A stretch of 64,000 bases of DNA from Vulcanimicrobium winogradskyi (GTDB taxonomy: Bacteria > Vulcanimicrobiota > Vulcanimicrobiia > Vulcanimicrobiales > Vulcanimicrobiaceae): the NCBI GenBank assembly GCA_003134965.1, contig PLDA01000002.1, positions 248,001 through 312,000 on the forward strand, given 5' to 3'. Both the position numbers and the translations under genes were made by a program. Positions 15,996-24,169 of the stretch are shown here, in pieces. How positions within the stretch are numbered: position 1 is the stretch's first letter; every line of letters starts with the position of its first letter. The notes under the pieces are model-generated. The model saw nothing but the letters and a program-made list of their open reading frames with translations. It did not search any database and had not been told where the DNA came from.

Positions 15996-16765
15996 CGGCG
16001 GCCGACGTGACGCCGCGTTTCGCGCTCGACGGGCGCACTGCGCTCGTCACGGGCGCGTCGAGCGGCTTGGGCCAGCATTTCGCGCGCGTGCTGCATGCTG
16101 CGGGCGCGAGCGTCGTGCTGGCGGCACGGCGGGTCGACCGGATCGAAGCGGAAGCCGCGCGGCTCGGCGAGCGCGCGCGCGCGATCGCGATGGACGTCAC
16201 CGATGAAGCGTCGATCGCCGGCGCGTTCGAGCGCCTCGCGGCGACGGAGATCCTCTGCGACATCGTCGTCAACAACGCGGGCATCAGCGGGTCGAACATG
16301 CTGCTGCAGATGGAGACCACGGAGTGGGACGGCGTGATCGACGTGAACCTACGCGGTCCGTTCCTGGTCGCGCGCGAGGCCGCGCGGCGGCTCGTCGCGG
16401 CGAAGCGGCCCGGCAGCATCATCAACATCGCGTCGATCCTCGGCCTTCGCGTCTCGCCCGCGCTCGCGCCGTACATGGCGAGCAAAGCGGGGCTGATCCA
16501 TCTGACGCGCAGCATGGCGTTCGAATTCGCGCGCTACGGCATCCGCGTCAACGCGCTCTGCCCGGGGTATTTCGAAACCGAGATCAACAGTGATTTCCTC
16601 AAGACGGACTACGCGCAGGCGTCGCTAAAGCGCGTGCCGCAGCGCCGCATCGGCGATCTGCGCGACCTCACCGGACCGCTGCTGCTGCTGGCCTCGGACG
16701 CAGGCGCGTTCATGACCGGCGAGGCGCTGGTCGTCGACGGCGGCCAATCGATCAACTCGATGTGA
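15992..16765 (+). CDS. Short-chain dehydrogenase/reductase, last gene of the PHA operon
   Basis: 257 residues, start overlapping the GNAT stop (ATGA). NAD(P)-binding TGASSGLG at 20-27, NNAG at 94-97, catalytic Tyr161/Lys165 in YMASK, and PGYFETE after strand 6 define a classical SDR. In a PHA operon the obvious candidate reaction is acetoacetyl-CoA or 3-ketoacyl-CoA reduction (PhaB/FabG role) to supply (R)-3-hydroxyacyl-CoA; specificity cannot be read from the sequence. No thiolase gene is present in the window. Confidence 0.85.
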   Translation: MTAADVTPRFALDGRTALVTGASSGLGQHFARVLHAAGASVVLAARRVDRIEAEAARLGERARAIAMDVTDEASIAGAFERLAATEILCDIVVNNAGISGSNMLLQMETTEWDGVIDVNLRGPFLVAREAARRLVAAKRPGSIINIASILGLRVSPALAPYMASKAGLIHLTRSMAFEFARYGIRVNALCPGYFETEINSDFLKTDYAQASLKRVPQRRIGDLRDLTGPLLLLASDAGAFMTGEALVVDGGQSINSM

Positions 16766-16866
16766 AAAGGAGTGCGCGCCTGCCCGCTTGGCGAAACGTC
16801 CGGGTGCGAACTGCGGTTTGCAAGAGGGAAGGCCGGGAATAACCGGCTGGGAGGACGACTGTTCGC

Positions 16867-17679
16867 ATGACGACCGCCAGCTGGGATTTCGCCGGAGACG
16901 CCGGCGACCAACAACGGAGGCTCCGTCCTCCCTCGAAGCTGCTCTGGCTCACCGAGTACCGCGCGCTCTGGGAGCTCGGCTTCTCGCTCACCGCCTCGCC
17001 GCTGCTGCTCAGCGCGCCGCGCGGCGACGGTCATCCCGTCCTGGTGTTGCCGGGCTTCCTCGTCAGCGACATCTCGACGACGCTGCTGCGCCGCTACTTG
17101 AAGGCGCTCGGCTACGATGCGCACGGCTGGGAGCTGGGACGGAACTTCGGCGGCGTCGCGCGCATGCGGCAGCGCCTGCGCGAACGGCTCAGCGAGATCC
17201 ATCTGCGCACCGGCAAACAGGTCACCCTCATCGGGTGGAGCCTGGGTGGCGTGTACGCTCGCGATCTCGCGCTGGCGATGCCGAACGCGGTCCGCTCGGT
17301 GATCACGCTCGGCAGCCCGTTCTCGCGCGATCCGAACGCCAGCAACATCAGCGACGTCTACGAGTTCGTCAGCGGCGAAGGCCCCTGGGACAACGGCCAG
17401 CAGATCGCGCATGAGTTCGACAAGATCCGCGAAGATCTACCGATGCCCGCGACGTCGATCTGGTCGAAGGTCGACGGGATCGTGAGCTGGCGCTCGTCGG
17501 TGCTCAAGGCCAACCACCACGCGGAGAACGTCGAAGTCATTGGCGCCAGCCATGTCGGGCTCGGCGCGAACGCGGCCGTCTTGTGGGCGGTCGCCGACCG
17601 GCTCGCGCAGCCCGCAGGCACCTTCACGCCGTTCGCTCCGAACGGTCCGTTCGCGATCGCGTACGGCCGAGGCCGCTAG
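16867..17679 (+). CDS. Alpha/beta hydrolase, lipase/PGAP1-like
   Basis: 270 residues with VLVLPGFLVSD (oxyanion region), GWSLGG at 123-128 with Ser125, and a C-terminal GASHVGLG histidine. A GGGAGGA sequence lies 13 or so bases before the ATG. About 100 bases separate it from the SDR gene, so it may have its own promoter. The pattern 'GWSLGGVYARDLA' is typical of lipase/thioesterase-like proteins that act on esters near membranes or granules. It ends in a CTAG shared with the convergent DUF445 gene. Confidence 0.78.
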   Translation: MTTASWDFAGDAGDQQRRLRPPSKLLWLTEYRALWELGFSLTASPLLLSAPRGDGHPVLVLPGFLVSDISTTLLRRYLKALGYDAHGWELGRNFGGVARMRQRLRERLSEIHLRTGKQVTLIGWSLGGVYARDLALAMPNAVRSVITLGSPFSRDPNASNISDVYEFVSGEGPWDNGQQIAHEFDKIREDLPMPATSIWSKVDGIVSWRSSVLKANHHAENVEVIGASHVGLGANAAVLWAVADRLAQPAGTFTPFAPNGPFAIAYGRGR

Positions 17680-18881
17680 CCCGCGCCGCTGACCACCAGC
17701 GCGGCGTGCAGCACCACGCCCGCCGCGCCGCCGACCAAGCTCCCGTTGAGACGGATGAACTGCAAGTCGGGGCCGAGCTCGGTCTCGATCTTCTCGGTGA
17801 TCATCTCGGCGTCCCAGCGCTGCACGATCTCGGTGATGAGCAGCGAGAACTGCTGTTGAAAGCGCCCGAGCACCGCTTCGACGGCGTCGCAGATCCGGGC
17901 GTTCAGACGCTCGACGATCGCCGGCTCCTCGAGCATGCTCGCGGCGATCTTGGCGGCGATACCGCTGAACCGCGCGATCGCGGGGTGGGCCGGATCGGCC
18001 GGTTCCCGCTCGAGACGCGTTCGTAGCGCGTCCCAGCCGGCGGCGACCAGCTCGTCGAGCTCCGAACCCCGCACCACCGCGGCCTTGAGCCGTTCGGCTT
18101 GCGCTTCCATCTCGGGATCGTCGCGCAAGCGCACGACGAGCTCGCGCAAATATTCATCGAACTGCCGTCGCATCGGATGCTCCGGCGTGTTCGCGACCTC
18201 GCCGATCAGGTCGATCATCCCGTCGACGAACCGGTTCACGATGTACGCGTCGACGAAGCCCGGCGTCAGCAGCGAGCGCTTTGCGAAGCGGCGCTTGATC
18301 TCGGCTCGCTGACCGTCGAGCGACGCGGCAACGATCGGGAGGACGCGGGCGAGGATGCGCTGGTGCGCGCCGTCGGCGGTCACGATCGCGAGTACCGAGC
18401 CGGCGGCGCGCGCCACATCCAAGTGCTCGACCTCTTCGGCGACGACGCGGCGAATGACGGTGCGCACCTCGGCGTCGTCGACGGCGTCGAACAGGCGCGG
18501 TACCAGTGCGCGGGCGGTCGCGAAAAGCGCGCGCCAGTTGTCGGGGACGGCGAACCAGCTCAGCACGTGGCGGGCGAGGTCGAGCTCGCGCAGCCGCGTC
18601 GCGATGTTGCTCGGCGTCAGAAAGTTCTGCTCGACGAAGATCCCGAGCTGCTCGCCGATCCGGTCCTTGTTGTGCGGAACGATCGCCGTGTGCGGAAACG
18701 GTACGCCGCCGGGATGGCGAAAGAGCGCCACCACGGCGAACCAGTCGGCGAGCCCGCCGATCAGTGCCGCCTCGCTGAACGCCTCGACCCAGGCGAGGAA
18801 CGGGTACGCCGGCTTCAGCCGCGCGGAGACCGCAAACAGGATCGCCATGACGCCGAGCAGCGTCGTGGCGATCGTCTTCAT
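17676..18881 (-). CDS. DUF445 family membrane-associated protein
   Basis: 401 residues. The N-terminal hydrophobic helix (about 5-20), the GGLADWFAVVALFRHP motif near 42-57, and FVEQNFLTP and HIVNRFVD-like segments are DUF445 (YjiN/YheB-like) features. A second hydrophobic segment closes the protein (VGGAAGVVLHAALVV). The helical middle of about 300 residues is likely cytoplasmic or periplasmic. Function of the family is not established. It follows the phasin gene by about 34 bases on the same strand and may be co-transcribed with it. Confidence 0.85.
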   Translation of the reverse strand: MKTIATTLLGVMAILFAVSARLKPAYPFLAWVEAFSEAALIGGLADWFAVVALFRHPGGVPFPHTAIVPHNKDRIGEQLGIFVEQNFLTPSNIATRLRELDLARHVLSWFAVPDNWRALFATARALVPRLFDAVDDAEVRTVIRRVVAEEVEHLDVARAAGSVLAIVTADGAHQRILARVLPIVAASLDGQRAEIKRRFAKRSLLTPGFVDAYIVNRFVDGMIDLIGEVANTPEHPMRRQFDEYLRELVVRLRDDPEMEAQAERLKAAVVRGSELDELVAAGWDALRTRLEREPADPAHPAIARFSGIAAKIAASMLEEPAIVERLNARICDAVEAVLGRFQQQFSLLITEIVQRWDAEMITEKIETELGPDLQFIRLNGSLVGGAAGVVLHAALVVSGAG

Positions 18882-18915
18882 GCGGCGCAGCCGCGCCCGC
18901 TTCTCGGACGTGGAC

Positions 18916-19224
18916 TTACGCCTTGTCGGTCGTGCCTTCGGTCGGGGCGGTCTGCGCGGATTTGAGCAGGCTGACGAGCTGGGTCACGTACTCGTTCTGC
19001 TGCTCGATCAGCTTCACCGCGAAGCTGGAGTTGAGCTCGTTGACCTGCGAGATGACGGTCGGGATGTTGCGCAGGCCCTGCGCGCCCGGCAGGTTCGAGG
19101 TGGCGTTGCTGACGATCTCGCGGAACGAGTTGACGGCGGCGGCCTGGGCGGCCTGCGCCTGCTTGAGGGCCTCCAGGCCTTGCGTCTGGAGCTTCTCGAT
19201 CGTGTCGATGACGGTGTCGTTCAC
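18916..19224 (-). CDS. Phasin-like PHA granule-associated protein
   Basis: 102 residues, amphipathic helical, Ala/Gln/Leu-rich and without cysteine, in the pattern of short phasins (ALKQAQAAQAAAVNSFREIV). GTG start with AGGAG seven bases upstream. Phasins coat PHA granules and control their size, which agrees with the nearby phaE-phaC operon. A strong promoter with an overlapping inverted repeat precedes it, as expected for a gene controlled by granule load. Confidence 0.75.
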   Translation of the reverse strand: MNDTVIDTIEKLQTQGLEALKQAQAAQAAAVNSFREIVSNATSNLPGAQGLRNIPTVISQVNELNSSFAVKLIEQQNEYVTQLVSLLKSAQTAPTEGTTDKA

Positions 19225-19269
19225 TGGGGGTCTCCTCGTGCGCGGGCACGGCGGCGGGTGCTATGTGCT

Positions 19270-19301
19270 AAGTATACCAAGCACCTCGCTATACTTGTCA
19301 A
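19270..19301 (-). promoter_or_regulatory. Promoter with overlapping inverted-repeat operator for the phasin gene
   Basis: On the minus strand TTGACA (19301-19296) and TATACT (19276-19271) are separated by 19 bases. The inverted repeat AAGTATA/TATACTT (19270-19276 and 19290-19296) covers the -10 and the end of the -35, so a bound dimer would block polymerase. This fits a phasin repressor (PhaR/PhaQ role) but the binding protein is unknown. The 19-base spacer also suits MerR-type activation by distortion. Confidence 0.6.
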
Positions 19302-19330
19302 GCGGTTTGGTGTGACCGGCTCGACCGTAC

Positions 19331-22300
19331 TCAGGTACCCGCCCAGACGTCCAGGTGGTACCGGCCAGAACTGGTCAGGCCGTCGAGCCACCCCTGCGCG
19401 GCAGCCTCGTCGCCGCCGGTCTTGCGGCGGAACAGCCCGGCCAGCGTCGCTCGCACGTCCGGCTCCATCCGGCTGCCGTCGCCGCAGACGTAGACCACCG
19501 CGTCCTGCCCGAGCAGCTCCCAGACCTCGTCGGCGTGCTCCTCGATGCGGTGCTGCACGTACGTCTTCGTGCTCTCGAGCCGCGAGAACGCGACGTGCAG
19601 CTCGACGATCCCGGCCGCGGCATAGCCTTCGAGCTCGTCACGGTACAGAAAATCCTGATCCGGATGGCGGCAGCCGAAGAACAGCATCGCCGGGCCCAGC
19701 GCAGCACCGCGTTCGCGCAGCGCCGCGCGCTCCTGGAGAAAACCGCGGAACGGTGCGAGTCCGGTCCCGGGACCGATCATGAGGATCGGCCGCGCCGCGT
19801 CCTCCGGCAGCCGGAACCCGCTCTTGGAGTCCTTGACGAACGCGTCGATCGTCTGGCCGGCGTCGTGGCGGCGCAGATAGGTCGAGCAGACACCCTCGAA
19901 CGTTCCGTTGCCCGACCATGCCGGCTCGTGCACGACGCCGACGGTGACGCTGGCGCGGTCCGGCGTCGCGAGCGGCGACGACGAGATCGAGTAGTAGCGC
20001 GGCGTCATCACCGGCAGCATGTCGAGGAACGCCTCGAACGGCAGCTCGCACGCGGGATGCTCTTCGAGCAGGTCGAGCACCGAGCGATGCTTGCGCTTCA
20101 CCTCGCGCTTGTACGGGCTTTCGTCGCCGTCGTCGTCGCCGAGCGCCGTCAGGCGCGGCTTCGTGACCGGGCATTGGGTGTGCTCGGCAAGGATCTCGAG
20201 CTGTTTGCGCGACGCGGTGTGCTGCAGCTCGACGTAGCGCGCGAGCAGCGTTTGCACGGCGACCGGCGTGTCGACGGGCAGCGCCGACGCGCGCGCAGAG
20301 AGCGGATGCAGACGGACGTACGTATCGTCCGCGAAGCCGAACCGGCGCATCGCCCGCTCGACGACCGCCGGCGAGTTCTCGGCGACGACGCCGAGATGAT
20401 CGCCGACGCGGTACGCCGCGCCCTCCGCAAGCGCGATCTCCAGATGTCGCGTCGACCGTTCCGGCGAGCGCTGCAGCTCGTGGTTGACGACCACCCGCAG
20501 CGTCGTCGCTCCGTGCGCGGCGGCCAGCGGATTCGCTTGCGGTCCGGCGACGATCTCCAGCGTGTAGCGCGGCCGGCTGTCGGCCTCGGCGCCTGCGTCG
20601 AACGCGACGCCCAGCTCCTTCGCGACCGATCGCCACAGTGCGACGCGCCACGCGCGGGCCTGCGCGTCGAGGTCATCCTGCGCGTCGCCCTCACCGCGTC
20701 CGAACAGCCGCTCCGCGCCGTATTCCGCCAGCTTCTCGTCGAGAAAGCGCGGGACGGCCTGATACGTCGACGCCCAGTTGCGGTTGCCGCAGCCGAACAC
20801 CGTGTAGCGGACGCCAGCCAGCGCGTTCGGCGCCATCCCGTCCTGCAGCCAGCGGTAGAACCCCGCCGCGTTGTCGGGCGGCGCGCCGTTGTACGACGCG
20901 CAGACGATCAGCACGCCGCCTTCCACCGGCAGCTTTCCCGCGTAGTCGTCGAGCCAGCCGACGCGCACCGCGAAGCCCTGCGCCGCCGCGGCGTCGCCGA
21001 CGCTGCGCGCGATCTCTTCGGAGGTTCCGAGGTTCGAGCCGAACAGCACCAGCAGCGGCGTGCCGTGCGAAGGTACGCTCGCCGGCGGTACGGCCGCCGG
21101 CGCGGCGCCGTTGCTCTGCGCGCGTGCCGGGGCGGCCGCCGCGGTCGCCGCAGTGAACGCGCTCTTGTGCGCGCGCGGTCGCACCTTGATCTTCAATCCT
21201 TCGGGCTTGAGCGTCAGCGTTTCTTTGACGCGCAGCACGTATCGTTGATGATCGATCAAGCGGAAGCGCTGGAGGATCATCCCGATGACGAGCGTCGCCT
21301 CCTGCATCGCGAACTGTCGCCCGATGCACGCGCGCTGCCCGTTGCCGAACGGCTTGTACGCGTTGAGCGGGCGCGCGCGCTCGCGCTCGGGCGTGAAGTT
21401 TTCCGGATCGAACAGCTCGGCCCGGTCGCCCCAGACGGAGGGATCGCGGTGCAGCGCGGGGAGCAGCAGCGTGACCTGCTGGCGCGCCTTGAGCGCGTAG
21501 CGCCCGCCGATGATCTCGTCCTTATAGGGAAGCAGTCCGAACGCCGGCGCCGTCGGCCACAGACGCAGCGCCTCTTTGAGGATCTGCTGGACGTAGACGA
21601 GCGCGCTGACCTGCTTCATCGCCGGCCTCACCGAAAGATCGGTGCCGAAGACGCGGTCGACCTCGTCGGACGCGCGCGCCAGGACGTCGGGGTTGGTCAG
21701 CAAGTAGTACGTCGCGAACGAGAGCAGTCCGCTGGTCGTCTCGTGTCCCGCGATCAGGAACGTGATGATCTGATAGCGGATGTTCTCATCGTCGAGCCGC
21801 TCGCCGGTCTTGCGGTCGACGCCGGACAGCATGTAGTCGAGCAGGTCCGTTTTCTGCGTGTCGCCGGACGCGGCGCGCTCTGCCTTGCGGTCGCGGATGA
21901 TGCGGTCGACGACGCTGTTCAGGTATTGGGCATCGCCGGCAAGGCGCGCTTGCCGCGGGCGCGTGAACACATCCTCGAGCGGCAGACCGCGCACGGTCAT
22001 CGCGATCTCGAGCGCGTCGACCATCGCGTCGACGACCGGGTGATTGTCCTCGCGATAGAACGAGTTGAAGCGGTAGCCGAAACCGCAGATACCGATCGTG
22101 TCGAGGGTGAGCGCCGTCATGTCGTGGACGACGTCAACCTCGTCGTCCGGGTTGAGCCGGGCCCACTTCAGCATCAGCTGGTCGGCGATGTCGAGCATCA
22201 TCGGGTGATAGCCCTGCATCGCGCGGTCGCCGAAGTTCGGCAGCAGGATGTTGTGCGCTTTCGACCAGTTCGGTTCCGTCGTGTACGCCGTGAAGAGGCC

Positions 22301-22579
22301 GTCGCCGGAGATCGCGCGGACGCGGTGCAGCGGACCGCGCACCGACTTGTCGAACCGCGACTCGTCGCTCAGCTCGTCGACCAGCGAGAAACCGGAGACG
22401 ACGGTGATCGGTTTGCCCATGATGTCGAGCTGGAAGATCGGTCCGAGCTCGCGCGCCAGCGCGACGAGGTCTTGCACCGGCGTGGTCCCGCCGACCGAGA
22501 ACATGTTCCCGACGAACGGTTTCTTCGGCGGGTGCGGGATCGGTTCGAGTGCTGCCCCGGGTGCGCCGGTTGCCTTCAT
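19331..22579 (-). CDS. Self-sufficient cytochrome P450 / NADPH-P450 reductase (CYP102 type)
   Basis: 1082 residues, close to P450-BM3. P450 part: I-helix AGHETTSG (277-284), ExxR as EALR (336-339), haem loop FGNGQRACIG with Cys418. An Ala/Pro-rich linker (about 475-505) leads to the FMN flavodoxin domain (LVLFGSNLGTSEEIA) and FAD/NADPH domain (PRYYSISSSP, GPGTGLAPFRGF). It hydroxylates fatty acids using one polypeptide. The open frame continues upstream but start ATG at 22579 overlaps the WS/DGAT stop (ATGA) and begins the family-typical LEPIPHPPKKPFVGN segment. Confidence 0.95.
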   Translation of the reverse strand: MKATGAPGAALEPIPHPPKKPFVGNMFSVGGTTPVQDLVALARELGPIFQLDIMGKPITVVSGFSLVDELSDESRFDKSVRGPLHRVRAISGDGLFTAYTTEPNWSKAHNILLPNFGDRAMQGYHPMMLDIADQLMLKWARLNPDDEVDVVHDMTALTLDTIGICGFGYRFNSFYREDNHPVVDAMVDALEIAMTVRGLPLEDVFTRPRQARLAGDAQYLNSVVDRIIRDRKAERAASGDTQKTDLLDYMLSGVDRKTGERLDDENIRYQIITFLIAGHETTSGLLSFATYYLLTNPDVLARASDEVDRVFGTDLSVRPAMKQVSALVYVQQILKEALRLWPTAPAFGLLPYKDEIIGGRYALKARQQVTLLLPALHRDPSVWGDRAELFDPENFTPERERARPLNAYKPFGNGQRACIGRQFAMQEATLVIGMILQRFRLIDHQRYVLRVKETLTLKPEGLKIKVRPRAHKSAFTAATAAAAPARAQSNGAAPAAVPPASVPSHGTPLLVLFGSNLGTSEEIARSVGDAAAAQGFAVRVGWLDDYAGKLPVEGGVLIVCASYNGAPPDNAAGFYRWLQDGMAPNALAGVRYTVFGCGNRNWASTYQAVPRFLDEKLAEYGAERLFGRGEGDAQDDLDAQARAWRVALWRSVAKELGVAFDAGAEADSRPRYTLEIVAGPQANPLAAAHGATTLRVVVNHELQRSPERSTRHLEIALAEGAAYRVGDHLGVVAENSPAVVERAMRRFGFADDTYVRLHPLSARASALPVDTPVAVQTLLARYVELQHTASRKQLEILAEHTQCPVTKPRLTALGDDDGDESPYKREVKRKHRSVLDLLEEHPACELPFEAFLDMLPVMTPRYYSISSSPLATPDRASVTVGVVHEPAWSGNGTFEGVCSTYLRRHDAGQTIDAFVKDSKSGFRLPEDAARPILMIGPGTGLAPFRGFLQERAALRERGAALGPAMLFFGCRHPDQDFLYRDELEGYAAAGIVELHVAFSRLESTKTYVQHRIEEHADEVWELLGQDAVVYVCGDGSRMEPDVRATLAGLFRRKTGGDEAAAQGWLDGLTSSGRYHLDVWAGT

Positions 22580-24108
22580 GCCGCCAATCCGTACGCTCGC
22601 TCGAGCTCGACGAGCTCGCCCGAGAGCGAGCCGGCGATCCGGTGGAGGTTGGGGACGACGTTCGCGCCGGCGATGAAACCGAAGTCGAGACCGTCGACGT
22701 AGCCGTGGACGGTGATGTTGAGCGCCTGACCGTGAATGGGGATCGACATCGGATAGACGTGCTCGATGCGGGCTCCGGCCATGTAGAGCGGCGCGCGCGA
22801 GAAGACGATGTTGGAGACGACGACGTTGAACGGCGGCGGGATGCTGTCCGAGAGCCGCGAGCGGCCGTAGGAGACGGCCAGCAGCTGCAGCAGCATCGGC
22901 GTGCCGAAGGTCGGGATCTCCGCGAAGTGCGGCATCAGCGCGCGGAACGGGTTGGCCATCGCCTTGGACGTGTTCGCGCTCGCGACGATCGCCGTGAGCC
23001 GCGCCTTCGGATCGTCGGCGTCCGTCGCAAGCGGAACGACCATGCCGAAGACCTGATTCTTCAGCTCGGCGTCTCCCGCTTCGCGCGCCGAGATCGGCAC
23101 GAAGGCGGTCAGCGACTTCTTCGGCAGCGCGTCGCCTTCGGCGAGATACCGCCGCAGCACGCCGCTGGAAAGCGCGAGCACGACGTCGTTGACCTTGCCG
23201 CCGGCGGCGGCGGCGACCGCCTTCACGCGCGCCATCGGCACCGTCACCGCGGCGAAGCTCCGTTCCGAGGAGATGGCGACGTTGATCGGCGTCGATGGAG
23301 CCGACAAAAGCTCGAGCGCTTTCAGCGACTCGGGTTTGAACGCGTTGGAGATCGCCGCCTGATACGCGCTTGCGATCTCGGTGAAGTTCGCGCTGAAGCG
23401 CAGCGGCCACTCGGCCTGATCGATCGCGGCGTCGAGCAGCACCGAGGCGAGGTCGGTGCCGCCGCTGCGCGGGAGCTCCAGCTTGCCGAGTCCCGACGAC
23501 GAAAGCGGCGCGCGCCAGAGCTCGGCGTACGCCGCGAACATCGACGAGGCGACGTCGCGAACCTCTTGCTTCTTGACCGGTGGGCGCGGCGGCGCGGGCG
23601 TAGGCGGAGCCTCCCCGCCCGCGGGCGACGCATCGTAGAGGATCCCGGCGAGCGCTGCGCCCGCGCCGCCGTCGATCAGCGCGTGGTGCATCTTCGAATA
23701 GATCGCCGCCTGATTGCCGGCCATCTCGAAGACGTAGATCTCCCACAGCGGGCGCGCGCGATTGAGCGCCATCGCGTGCAGCCACCCGGCGACGCGCTGC
23801 GCGGTGGCGAGATCATGCGGTTCCGGGAGCGCGCCGCGCAAGATGTGCCGGTCGAGGTCGAACTGCTCGTCCTCGATCCAGCTCGGCCGGTCGATGTCGA
23901 ACGGCGTCTGCGCGAGCTTCCAGCGCAGGCTTTTCGCCAGCCCGATCCGGCTTCCGATCGAGCTCTTGAAGTCTTCGTAGAAGTCGCCCGTGTAGCCCTC
24001 GGGCAGCGTGACGATCGTCAGGCTGCCGACATGCATCGGGCACTCGGCGGTCTCGGCGAACAAAAAGGCCGAGTCGACGACGGAGAGCTTCCGGATCGTT
24101 TCGCTCAT
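22576..24108 (-). CDS. Wax ester synthase / diacylglycerol acyltransferase (WS/DGAT)
   Basis: 510 residues. The start LSVVDSAFLFAET is family-typical and the catalytic HHALIDG (HHxxxDG, His141, His142, Asp146) is intact. PLWEIYVFE, NDVVLALSSGVLRRYL and NVVVSNIVFSR also match. It esterifies acyl-CoA with fatty alcohol or diacylglycerol at lipid bodies. Its stop overlaps the start of the P450 gene, and the ALDH gene lies 61 bases upstream on the same strand, giving a three-gene lipid operon. Confidence 0.93.
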   Translation of the reverse strand: MSETIRKLSVVDSAFLFAETAECPMHVGSLTIVTLPEGYTGDFYEDFKSSIGSRIGLAKSLRWKLAQTPFDIDRPSWIEDEQFDLDRHILRGALPEPHDLATAQRVAGWLHAMALNRARPLWEIYVFEMAGNQAAIYSKMHHALIDGGAGAALAGILYDASPAGGEAPPTPAPPRPPVKKQEVRDVASSMFAAYAELWRAPLSSSGLGKLELPRSGGTDLASVLLDAAIDQAEWPLRFSANFTEIASAYQAAISNAFKPESLKALELLSAPSTPINVAISSERSFAAVTVPMARVKAVAAAAGGKVNDVVLALSSGVLRRYLAEGDALPKKSLTAFVPISAREAGDAELKNQVFGMVVPLATDADDPKARLTAIVASANTSKAMANPFRALMPHFAEIPTFGTPMLLQLLAVSYGRSRLSDSIPPPFNVVVSNIVFSRAPLYMAGARIEHVYPMSIPIHGQALNITVHGYVDGLDFGFIAGANVVPNLHRIAGSLSGELVELERAYGLAA

Positions 24109-24169
24109 CGTCCCGTCAAGTGTACGCTCGGCGCGGAGGCCCTCCTCTACCGGGGCGTGGCCCGTTCGA

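Noticed and set aside
19355..22702. Very long plus-strand open frame opposite the CYP102 gene
   Set aside because: High G+C DNA lacks stops in antisense frames; the product is Arg/Ala/Val-rich without domains, while the minus strand encodes a complete P450-reductase.
22580..23785. N-terminal extension of the P450 frame
   Set aside because: Overlaps the WS/DGAT gene in another frame and is Arg-rich low-complexity; the ATG at 22579 couples to the WS/DGAT stop and starts with family-typical sequence.
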